A DNA stretch of 64,000 bases, taken from assembly GCF_011752935.1 (NCBI RefSeq), contig NZ_VWWO01000002.1, positions 2,480,001-2,544,000 of the forward strand, given 5' to 3'. Source of the stretch: Chitinophaga sp. Cy-1792. GTDB taxonomy: Bacteria > Bacteroidota > Bacteroidia > Chitinophagales > Chitinophagaceae. Position numbers and translations under genes: made by a program. Shown here piece by piece: positions 43,628-50,692 of the stretch (its first letter is position 1; the number at the start of each line of letters is the position of its first letter). The notes under the pieces are model-generated. The model did not search any database, was not told where the DNA came from, and worked only from the letters and a program-made list of their open reading frames with translations.

Positions 43628-44557
43628 ATGAAAAAAAATAATTCCTTAGCAATGGCCGTGCTGTCGCTGGCAGCCATCGCCGCCACCGGCGCCTTCGTAT
43701 TTGCGAAATCTGCGCCGGCAAAGGGTCAGGACCCGAAAGTATTTAAAGTAGGACACCGTGGCACCAGGGGCCTCATGCCTGAAAATACTATCCCGGCCAT
43801 GTACAAAGGCCTTGAATCAGGCGCCAACACCGTAGAATTTGATATTCATATCACCAAAGACGGCCAGGTAGTAGTATACCACGACGCCTCCTTCACCCCT
43901 TCCTACACCACCATGCCCGATGGCAGCGATATTCCCGCAGCAGAAAGGGCTAAGTATACTTTTTACCAGATGGATTATAAAGACATCCGTCCGTTCATCA
44001 TCGGTGAAAAGCCTTATCCTGCCTTCCCTGAGCAGCAACGCATGAAATCATATGCACCCCTGCTGGGAGAAATGATCGATTCTGTAGATGCCTATGCTAA
44101 AAAACACCATCTCCCCGCCCCTTACTATCTGCTGGAGATAAAATCTTCCGAAAAAACCGATGGAACAGAACAACCTGCTCCGGAAGAATTTATTACGCAG
44201 ATGATGAAAGTGAAACAGCTGGCCAAACTGGGCAACCGCCTCTATGTGCAGTCTTTCGATATGCGTCCCTTACAGGTGATGCACCGCCGCTATCCTAATA
44301 TTAAATTAGGATTCCTTACCGGTGACAAAAAAGCCACTTTTGAAGAAAACATGAAAGGACTAGGCTTCACACCATTCTTCTATAACCCTTATTCAGACCT
44401 GGTGACACCGGAGCTGGTACAGCAATGCCATGCACAGAAAATGGTGATTGTGCCATGGACGGTGCAGGAAGTAGCGAAGATGCAGGAACTGCGTAAGATG
44501 GGTGTGGATGGTATTATTTCTGATTATCCGAATCGTTTTGCAGAAGCGGGTTTATAA
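43628..44557 (+). CDS. glpQ: Secreted glycerophosphodiester phosphodiesterase
   Basis: About 309 residues from the ATG at 43628, which starts a signal peptide (KKNNSLAMAVLSLAAIAATGAFVFA). The GDPD barrel is complete: GHRGTRGLMPENTIPAM (His43, Arg44, Glu52), TVEFDIHITKDGQVVVYHD (Glu70, Asp72, His85) and the C-terminal VDGIISDYPNRF. It hydrolyses deacylated phospholipids (glycerophosphodiesters) to glycerol 3-phosphate and an alcohol in the periplasm, supplying the glp pathway. Cytosolic UgpQ is excluded by the signal peptide. Confidence 0.92.
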   Translation: MKKNNSLAMAVLSLAAIAATGAFVFAKSAPAKGQDPKVFKVGHRGTRGLMPENTIPAMYKGLESGANTVEFDIHITKDGQVVVYHDASFTPSYTTMPDGSDIPAAERAKYTFYQMDYKDIRPFIIGEKPYPAFPEQQRMKSYAPLLGEMIDSVDAYAKKHHLPAPYYLLEIKSSEKTDGTEQPAPEEFITQMMKVKQLAKLGNRLYVQSFDMRPLQVMHRRYPNIKLGFLTGDKKATFEENMKGLGFTPFFYNPYSDLVTPELVQQCHAQKMVIVPWTVQEVAKMQELRKMGVDGIISDYPNRFAEAGL

Positions 44558-44578
44558 TATCCTGTATTTTATTTTTCC

Positions 44579-44617
44579 TTTCGTTTTCGATCCGCCTTCG
44601 GCGGATCGAAAACGAAA
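44579..44617 (+). terminator. Perfect 18-bp terminator hairpin
   Basis: TTTCGTTTTCGATCCGCC is matched exactly by 44600-44617 around a TTC apex. It is the first of two hairpins that follow the phosphodiesterase gene. Confidence 0.8.
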
Positions 44618-44649
44618 TATAGGGCCCCGGCTGCGCCGGGGCCCTATAT
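44617..44649 (+). terminator. Perfect 15-bp terminator hairpin
   Basis: ATATAGGGCCCCGGC is matched exactly by 44635-44649 with a 3-nt loop and directly abuts the previous hairpin. Confidence 0.75.
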
Positions 44650-44694
44650 TTCCGGGTTAGCAGCAGCGGCGCTCTTCGGACGCAGGGCAGTAGA

Positions 44695-44836
44695 ACGCTA
44701 CTGATGGAAACCTATCCTTCGGGGGTAATAACAGCGGTGCCCATCAGCACCACGGCAGTTGAATGCCACTGATGGGAACCTATCCTTCGGGGGTAATGAC
44801 AGCGGTGCCCATCAGCACCACGGCAGTTAAACGCTG
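44695..44836 (+). repeat. 68-bp tandem repeat with two hairpins per unit
   Basis: Two near-identical 68-bp units (period fixed by CCTATCCTTCGGGGGTAAT at 44711 and 44779) are preceded by a degenerate partial copy near 44663-44698. Each unit can form a TATCC-TTCG-GGGGTA stem and a GGTGC-CCATCA-GCACC stem. No open reading frame runs through it. It lies between the glycerophosphodiesterase and pafA genes. Confidence 0.7.
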
Positions 44837-44950
44837 GCACCCCTAACCTCTTATTCCACCTAAGCACAATTACCGTTAATCCATTAAAGCGTGTCTCTTT
44901 ATGAGAAAAACGTTAAGTTTGACCCCTCCAATAAAAAACTTTAATACGAT

Positions 44951-46609
44951 ATGACTGTAAGAAAAAGAATGGTGAGCACGTTGGTACTGGGCGCTATTGC
45001 AGTAATGCAGAGCTTTTCGGTATCAGCACAGGTAAACGCCAAACCAAAACTGATCGTAGGTATTGTGGTAGACCAGATGAGATGGGACTATCTTTACCGC
45101 TATTATGACCGTTATGAAGGCGGTGGTTTCAAACGCTTACTGGGCGAAGGTTTCTCTTGTGAAAATGCCTATATCAGCCACTTACCTTCCTTTACAGCGG
45201 TAGGTCACAGTACCATTTATACCGGTTCTGTACCTGCCATTCATGGTATTACCGGCAACGACTGGACAGACCAGGTGACCGGCAGAAAATGGTATTGTAC
45301 AGAAGATACCACCGTATCGCCTGTAGGTAGCAACAGTGATGCCGGTAAGATGTCGCCACGTAACCTGCTGGCTTCCACCATCACCGATGAGCTGAAACTG
45401 GCCACCAATTTCCGCTCCAAAGTAGTAGGCGTATCGCTGAAAGACCGCGCATCTATTTTGCCGGCCGGCCACACTCCGAACGGCGCCTTCTGGCTGGATG
45501 ATGCCAACGCAAGCTTCATCACCAGCACCTACTATATGAAAGACCTGCCGGAGTGGGTGAAAAAATTCAATGCACGCAAAGAGCCACAGCAGCTGATGTC
45601 TAAACCATGGACACCACTGTACCCAATGGATACCTATGTGCAGAGCACAGAAGATAACAACCGCTGGGAAGGTACCTATAAAGGAGAAACCAGTCCTGTA
45701 TTCCCGCATAACCTGCCGGCAATTTACAAACAGGACCCAGGCAGCTTACGCAGCACGCCTTTCGGAAATACCCTGACACTCGATTTTGCCAAAGCCGCAG
45801 TAGAAGGCTATGACCTCGGCAATAACCAGGTGACAGACTTCCTGACCATCAACTGCGCCTCTACCGACTATGTAGGACACCAGTTCGGCCCTAACTCCAT
45901 CGAAATAGAAGATACCTATCTCCGCCTGGATAAAGACCTGTCGGCCTTCTTCAGCTTCCTGGACCAGAAAGTAGGAAAAGGTAACTACCTCGTTTTCCTG
46001 ACCGCCGACCATGGCGCCGCACATGCCATCGAGTTCATGAAAGAACACAATATCCCTGCAGGACTCAGCCAGGACAAAAAAACAATGGCTGAACTGAACA
46101 CCGTATTAAAAGATAAATTCGGCGAGGACAATCTGGCTAAATCTTTCCAGAACTACCATGTAAACTTCGATCTGCCAAAGATCGCTGCCAATAAAAATCT
46201 GGACTTTACCGCCATCAAGAAAGCAACAGTTGATTTCCTCGTTAAACAACCAGGTATCCAGTTTGCAGTAGATATCGACAATATCGGTAACAGCGCGGTT
46301 CCTGAGCCTATCAAAATGATGATCGCCAACGGCTACAACCCTAAACGTACCGGTCAGGTGATGATCATTCCAGAACCAGGATGGTTTGCCGGTTCAGCAA
46401 AAGGTACTACCCACGGTAACTGGAACCCTTACGACATCCACATTCCAATGGTGTTTATGGGCTGGCATGTTCAGCACGGTGCTACCAACGACATCACCCA
46501 TATGACAGACATCGCCGCTACACTGGCTGCCATGCTGCATATCCAGATGCCTAACGGCTGTGTGGGCAAACCGGTAACAGCGATTACCAATACTGCCAAC
46601 AACCAGTAA
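44951..46609 (+). CDS. pafA: PafA-type alkaline phosphatase
   Basis: 552 residues. The signal peptide ends near AQV (residue 28). The alkaline-phosphatase superfamily core has nucleophile Thr82 in LPSFTAVGHSTIYTG, Asn103 in GITGNDW, and the K164-D-R166 pair in GVSLKDRAS. These correspond, with a 2-3 residue shift, to Thr79, Asn100, Lys162 and Arg164 of the Elizabethkingia enzyme. Metal ligands include TADHGAAH and THGNWNPYD. The enzyme releases phosphate from many phosphomonoesters in the periplasm and is known for not needing phosphate starvation for expression. It follows the glp genes. Confidence 0.93.
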   Translation: MTVRKRMVSTLVLGAIAVMQSFSVSAQVNAKPKLIVGIVVDQMRWDYLYRYYDRYEGGGFKRLLGEGFSCENAYISHLPSFTAVGHSTIYTGSVPAIHGITGNDWTDQVTGRKWYCTEDTTVSPVGSNSDAGKMSPRNLLASTITDELKLATNFRSKVVGVSLKDRASILPAGHTPNGAFWLDDANASFITSTYYMKDLPEWVKKFNARKEPQQLMSKPWTPLYPMDTYVQSTEDNNRWEGTYKGETSPVFPHNLPAIYKQDPGSLRSTPFGNTLTLDFAKAAVEGYDLGNNQVTDFLTINCASTDYVGHQFGPNSIEIEDTYLRLDKDLSAFFSFLDQKVGKGNYLVFLTADHGAAHAIEFMKEHNIPAGLSQDKKTMAELNTVLKDKFGEDNLAKSFQNYHVNFDLPKIAANKNLDFTAIKKATVDFLVKQPGIQFAVDIDNIGNSAVPEPIKMMIANGYNPKRTGQVMIIPEPGWFAGSAKGTTHGNWNPYDIHIPMVFMGWHVQHGATNDITHMTDIAATLAAMLHIQMPNGCVGKPVTAITNTANNQ

Positions 46610-46633
46610 TATTTCATTTAAAAATATCTTAAG

Positions 46634-46662
46634 GCGCAGATGCTACACAGAAGCATCTGCGC
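46634..46662 (+). terminator. Terminator of pafA
   Basis: GCGCAGATGCT and AGCATCTGCGC form a perfect 11-bp stem with a 7-nt loop, followed by T7. Confidence 0.9.
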
Positions 46663-46894
46663 TTTTTTTGTTCGTACCCCAAATTATCCCTGTAGCCCCT
46701 TTGCAGTGTATATTCCTTATTTAGCACTGGTATAAGTGCACTATGCAACTTTTCTTTGAAAAAAACTGCGATATGATCCATGCTGTAGCCAATGACCATA
46801 CAACTTATGCTGCCTCCATTTAGGTAGCAATAACTGTTCTGACGTTACACAAAAACAGTATTCTATTTTTCTTCACCTTCTAATATGCATTACT

Positions 46895-47287
46895 ATGAAA
46901 AAGTTATTTTTCTCTCTGATGTTATTGCTCGGCGCGGCCTGCACAACATTTGCTGCTACCCCGACTGTAGCTGACCATAGCATTAAAGTACCCGCCGTAG
47001 CAACAGACGACTCTACCTATTCTGTTACTGTTACCGTAGTAGCACAAATACTCGGACTAGAGGTCCCTATCAACCTGGCAGTTGTTAGTTCCGGACTGGT
47101 TGGAAGTTTGCTTACTAATCTGCTCGGAATTGCACCGCCAATTGATGTAAAAGCAGGAGATATAATTACGGTATCTGCATTCGGTTATCCAACTAAAAGC
47201 TTTGCATTTGATCCGGGAACATCCAATTACATAAATGGTAATAGTGTTCCAACACCTATTAATATCAAAGTGAGGTTAATGCAATAA
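46895..47287 (+). CDS. Small secreted protein, degenerate carboxypeptidase-regulatory-like domain
   Basis: 130 residues. A signal peptide (MKKLFFSLMLLLGAACTTFA) is followed by one beta-sandwich-like domain: SVTVTVVAQ, a variable loop, IDVKAGDIITVSAFGYPTKSFAFD and a final INIKVRLM strand. The segment from KAGD to GY follows the pattern of CarboxypepD-regulatory-like domains but lacks the usual TDxxG turn. It is clearly a paralogue of the next gene. It could be a small exported binding or structural protein. A hairpin terminator follows, so it forms its own unit. Confidence 0.65.
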   Translation: MKKLFFSLMLLLGAACTTFAATPTVADHSIKVPAVATDDSTYSVTVTVVAQILGLEVPINLAVVSSGLVGSLLTNLLGIAPPIDVKAGDIITVSAFGYPTKSFAFDPGTSNYINGNSVPTPINIKVRLMQ

Positions 47288-47357
47288 GTAAAAAAACGAT
47301 TTTTGATCAATGAAGGTAATAACCCTGCAAGGTCATTGTCTGGCAGCTGATTACCAT

Positions 47358-47406
47358 AAATAGAGAAAGTATCCCGTGTATGGTATTCCGGGATACTTCT
47401 CTATTT
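47358..47406 (+). terminator. Terminator hairpin between the two small paralogues
   Basis: AAATAGAGAAAGTATCCCG pairs with CGGGATACTTCTCTATTT apart from one bulged A, followed by ATTTC. Confidence 0.85.
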
Positions 47407-47565
47407 ATTTCAACAAGGATTTTACCGATAATATTCAACTTAAAAATAATACCTGACAGGTATTTAATATTACGTTCTCCCTGTTTTCATATTGCAGTAC
47501 TTCTTCTTTATTTAGCGGTACACGACAACGGCATAAATTCATCACCTTCAATACTTTAACCGGTT

Positions 47566-47946
47566 ATGAAAACACTACTTTTTTCCTGCCAGATATTGCT
47601 GCTGACACTTACTTCCTACACAGTATCCTCACAGCCAATATTAACTTTACCTGAACCTGATTCTTTTTACACAGTGACCATCCATGTGGTGAGCAACGCA
47701 GCTACCGCTCCTATCCCGGTAAACGGCGCTATTGTCAGTACCAGCCGGCACGGGGAAGTAGCTACAGATGAAGCCGGGACAGCCGCTCCGATCGAAGTAA
47801 AGGCAGGTGACACCATTTCGGTATCTGCCGAAGGCTATTCTAAAAAATCAATTGTTTTTAGTCCGGTTATTGTTGATTATTCAGGCAGTGAGCAAACCGG
47901 TATAGAGAGCCGGCATTTAAGCATAACCATCGTTTTAGCTTATTAA
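47566..47946 (+). CDS. Small secreted protein with carboxypeptidase-regulatory-like domain
   Basis: 126 residues. A signal peptide (to VSSQ near residue 23) precedes a stand-alone regulatory-like beta domain: YTVTIHVVSN, IPVNGAIVSTSRHGEVATDEAGTAAPIEVKAGDTISVSAEGYSKKSIVF. It retains the TDEAG turn that its upstream paralogue has lost. In larger proteins this domain precedes TonB receptors or peptidases; here it is alone. The role is unknown. The two copies are separated by a terminator and probably arose by tandem duplication. Confidence 0.65.
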   Translation: MKTLLFSCQILLLTLTSYTVSSQPILTLPEPDSFYTVTIHVVSNAATAPIPVNGAIVSTSRHGEVATDEAGTAAPIEVKAGDTISVSAEGYSKKSIVFSPVIVDYSGSEQTGIESRHLSITIVLAY

Positions 47947-47970
47947 GATGATCGGGGTGTATAAAAAATA

Positions 47971-47996
47971 AAAGGCTTCCCAAAAGGGATGCCTTT
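47971..47996. terminator. Bidirectional terminator between convergent genes
   Basis: AAAGGC-T-TCCC pairs with GGGA-T-GCCTTT around an AAAA loop, with one T-T mismatch. It lies between the small secreted protein and phospholipase C genes. Confidence 0.65.
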
Positions 47997-48024
47997 CTTG
48001 CTTATTCATCAATCTACGTTTATA

Positions 48025-50538
48025 CTAAACAGTTATACCGCCCATAAACGGATCAGTAAAAGTTTCTTTACCAGTTTCTACCCTTCCTGCATAACGCTGA
48101 GCGAAGTTGCCATAGTCTTTCACGCTAACAGCAAAATCGTACCAGCCAAAGCTTTTGCCCAGTGGCAACAGTACTTCTTCGTTGGCGTTGGCCGCAAGGT
48201 CGCGACTCACCTGGTTGTTACCATAGGCATTATCGCGTATAATTATTTTCCTGGTTTGGTTAGATGAATTCACCAGTTTTACCAAAATATTTCCTGTTGG
48301 TTTGGTGCCCAGGTTAGCTGCTTCATAGGCCAGGGTAACCTGTACACCCGGATCATTGCCATCACCGCTGAACTGCCGGAAAAATCCGTTTGGTCCATGC
48401 AGATGAAGGTCGTATTTACCGCCATCAAAACCCGACACCGGCCATTCATAGCCAATGGTATCGCCTGGCTTTACAGCAAACGACCAGTTGCGACATTTAT
48501 TGCCTTCGAAGCCACCCGGCGCATAGGCCGTAAAAGGTGCTCCTGCGGCTTCTTTGCCGAAGAATTTCATGCCGGAACGTAATTTCAGCTGCAGTTGTTT
48601 CGTTTGTGCGTCTCTGTTAAAATCTGCGTATAACTCGTAAGGCAGTGCGCTCGACGGACGGATCCCTTTTTCCTGCAATTTCAGTCCTTTGGCTGCAATG
48701 TCCTGTATATCTGCTTTACTTAATGCCTTATAGCCAGTAGGCAGGTCTTTAAATTTCGCATTGTAGATATCTTCCACCATCCGCTGCTGATCGAGGAAAG
48801 GCAGCTGCTTTGGACTTGCAGCATCATATGGACTGAATACTGCCGTCAGATCGCCGCAGATGGCCCTTCTCCAGGCGCTGATATTCTCCAGGTGTATGTT
48901 CTTTTTATATTTTCTGTTGACGAATGTTTCCAGGAATTGCAGTGTGCTGGTATGATCATATACTTCAGAGCACACTTTACCTCCCCTGCTCCATGGACTA
49001 GCCACAATCATCGGCACCCTGAAACCTAATCCTACAGCTGCCTCACGGGCCTGCTTCTCCGGAATTCCCTGTCTGAGTTCCGCTTCCAGCCTGACATGTT
49101 CTATCTCCGTATCGATGCCTTCAGAAACCTTACCCGTACCCGGTTTGCTGGCATCGGCAATGGAAAATGGCGGTATATGATCGTAGTAGCCGTCATTTTC
49201 ATCGTAGGTAAGAATGAAGATCGTTTTCTTCCATACTTCTTCATTATGCGTCAGGATATCCAGCACTTCAGAAACGTACCATGCACCGTACCATGGCGCA
49301 CTGGGGTGATCGGAGAAGTTTTGCGGGCCTGCCAGCCAGGAAACGGTGGGCAGTTTACCGTCTTTCACATCCTGCCGGAATTGATGGAACAGGTCGCCGG
49401 CAGGTACGGTTACCTCGCGTTTGGTGCCGCCATCCTTGTAACGGAGGGTGGTGATATTGCGGAAGTCCTTATCACCGCTATTGATAACAAAAGCCCTGTT
49501 GTAGAGCTCTTTCTGTGCAGGCGTCAGCTTTTCATAGCTTTCCTTGTTCCATTGCTTTAGTTCAGAAGCCGCATTATCCAGCGCTTCCAGCTTCTTTGTC
49601 AGGGCAGCACGGTTTTTCTGCGCTGCTTCTTCAGAAGACGGACTGGCTTCCTGTAATTTATTGATCTCAGCAGGCAGGGTATCTACCTGTTTGATCAGGT
49701 TCTGTATATATCTTTCTGAAAATTTAACGTTATAGGCGGCAAAGAATTCGAGGAGGTTACAACCGAAATTAGATAACCATGCCCGCTCTTCTCCTTTAAA
49801 TCCGCCACCGCAGCTCAATTCATTCTGGTAAAACTTCCAGCTGACATCATTTTCACTCAGCAGTTCCGGGAATGTTTTCCAGGGATGTTTGCCATAACTG
49901 AAGTCATCATTGCGGATGTTGGCTTTCATATGACCATCTTCTTCGTGGGTAATTTTACCTGTCCAGAAGAAGGAACGGTTAGGTGTGGTGCTGGTCATGC
50001 CGGAGCAGAAGTTCTGGTCACAAACAGTGAAAGCATCTGCCATGGCGTAATTGAAAGGAAGGTCCGTTCTGCTGAAGTACCCTAATGTAAGTGGCATGGC
50101 GGCATATTCCTTATTCCCTGATTTCTTCGCCAGCAGCCATTTATCGTATTTACCTTCATTGAAGGCATCTACCTGGCTGGGTCTGGAATGCGGCAGGGAG
50201 CCCATCCAGGTCACTTTAGTATCTTTTATGTCCAGGCGGAAAGGCGCGAACGTGTTACCATCCTCAGTGGTCTGGCACCATACGGGATTTCCGTCTGGCA
50301 GTATGACTGCACGTGGATCATTAAAACCTCTTACTCCCTGTAAAGCACCAAAGCAGTGATCAAAGGAGCGGTTTTCCTGCATGAGAATAACGATGTGTTC
50401 AGCATCTAGGAATGTGCTGCCAGGTGTTGGATTGATGGCTAATGCACGCTGAACGGAGGAAGGAAGTAAGGACGAAAATCCTGCTGCTCCTGAGAGCAAA
50501 ATCGATTTTTTAATAAAGTCCCGTCTGTTGTCCGTCAT
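48025..50538 (-). CDS. Phospholipase C, phosphocholine-specific type
   Basis: 837 residues. The N-terminus has a twin-arginine signal (R5-R6-DFIKK, then a hydrophobic stretch). The phosphoesterase domain begins at HIVILMQENRSFDHCFG (Glu55, Asn56, His61), with SWLAGPQNFSDHPSAPWYGAWYV, LTYDENDGYYDH and PMIVASPWSRGGKV. Two C-terminal DUF756 modules (~residues 615-700 and 725-830) complete the family architecture. It cleaves phosphatidylcholine or sphingomyelin to diacylglycerol or ceramide and phosphocholine outside the cytoplasm. A coiled, charged insert near 290-345 (lysine/glutamate-rich) is larger than expected. Confidence 0.9.
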   Translation of the reverse strand: MTDNRRDFIKKSILLSGAAGFSSLLPSSVQRALAINPTPGSTFLDAEHIVILMQENRSFDHCFGALQGVRGFNDPRAVILPDGNPVWCQTTEDGNTFAPFRLDIKDTKVTWMGSLPHSRPSQVDAFNEGKYDKWLLAKKSGNKEYAAMPLTLGYFSRTDLPFNYAMADAFTVCDQNFCSGMTSTTPNRSFFWTGKITHEEDGHMKANIRNDDFSYGKHPWKTFPELLSENDVSWKFYQNELSCGGGFKGEERAWLSNFGCNLLEFFAAYNVKFSERYIQNLIKQVDTLPAEINKLQEASPSSEEAAQKNRAALTKKLEALDNAASELKQWNKESYEKLTPAQKELYNRAFVINSGDKDFRNITTLRYKDGGTKREVTVPAGDLFHQFRQDVKDGKLPTVSWLAGPQNFSDHPSAPWYGAWYVSEVLDILTHNEEVWKKTIFILTYDENDGYYDHIPPFSIADASKPGTGKVSEGIDTEIEHVRLEAELRQGIPEKQAREAAVGLGFRVPMIVASPWSRGGKVCSEVYDHTSTLQFLETFVNRKYKKNIHLENISAWRRAICGDLTAVFSPYDAASPKQLPFLDQQRMVEDIYNAKFKDLPTGYKALSKADIQDIAAKGLKLQEKGIRPSSALPYELYADFNRDAQTKQLQLKLRSGMKFFGKEAAGAPFTAYAPGGFEGNKCRNWSFAVKPGDTIGYEWPVSGFDGGKYDLHLHGPNGFFRQFSGDGNDPGVQVTLAYEAANLGTKPTGNILVKLVNSSNQTRKIIIRDNAYGNNQVSRDLAANANEEVLLPLGKSFGWYDFAVSVKDYGNFAQRYAGRVETGKETFTDPFMGGITV

Positions 50539-50565
50539 ATAAGTTGGCTTTGAATCTATAATGTA

Positions 50566-50574
50566 GCAAAGATA
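50566..50574 (-). promoter_or_regulatory. -7 promoter box of phospholipase C
   Basis: Minus-strand TATCTTTGC, matching TAnnTTTG, 28 bases upstream of the start codon. Confidence 0.55.
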
Positions 50575-50631
50575 TTTTTGGTATTTATGATTTTGTGACG
50601 GATGGTAACAGTTAATAATAAATTAATGAAG

Positions 50632-50662
50632 AAGGGTGCCCGGCTAAGCCATGGGCACCCTT
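50632..50662 (-). terminator. Terminator of the chitinase gene
   Basis: AAGGGTGCCC and GGGCACCCTT form a perfect 10-bp stem with an 11-nt loop; the minus strand continues TCTTC. Confidence 0.7.
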
Positions 50663-50692
50663 TTCAAACCATATAAGTATACTAGTTTATGT

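Noticed and set aside
44663..44836. CRISPR array
   Set aside because: The repeats are direct, 68 bp with no unique spacers between them, and there are only two full copies and no cas genes.
46743..46823. 26-codon ORF before the first small secreted protein
   Set aside because: Too short, no signal or conservation evidence visible; it could equally be leader sequence.
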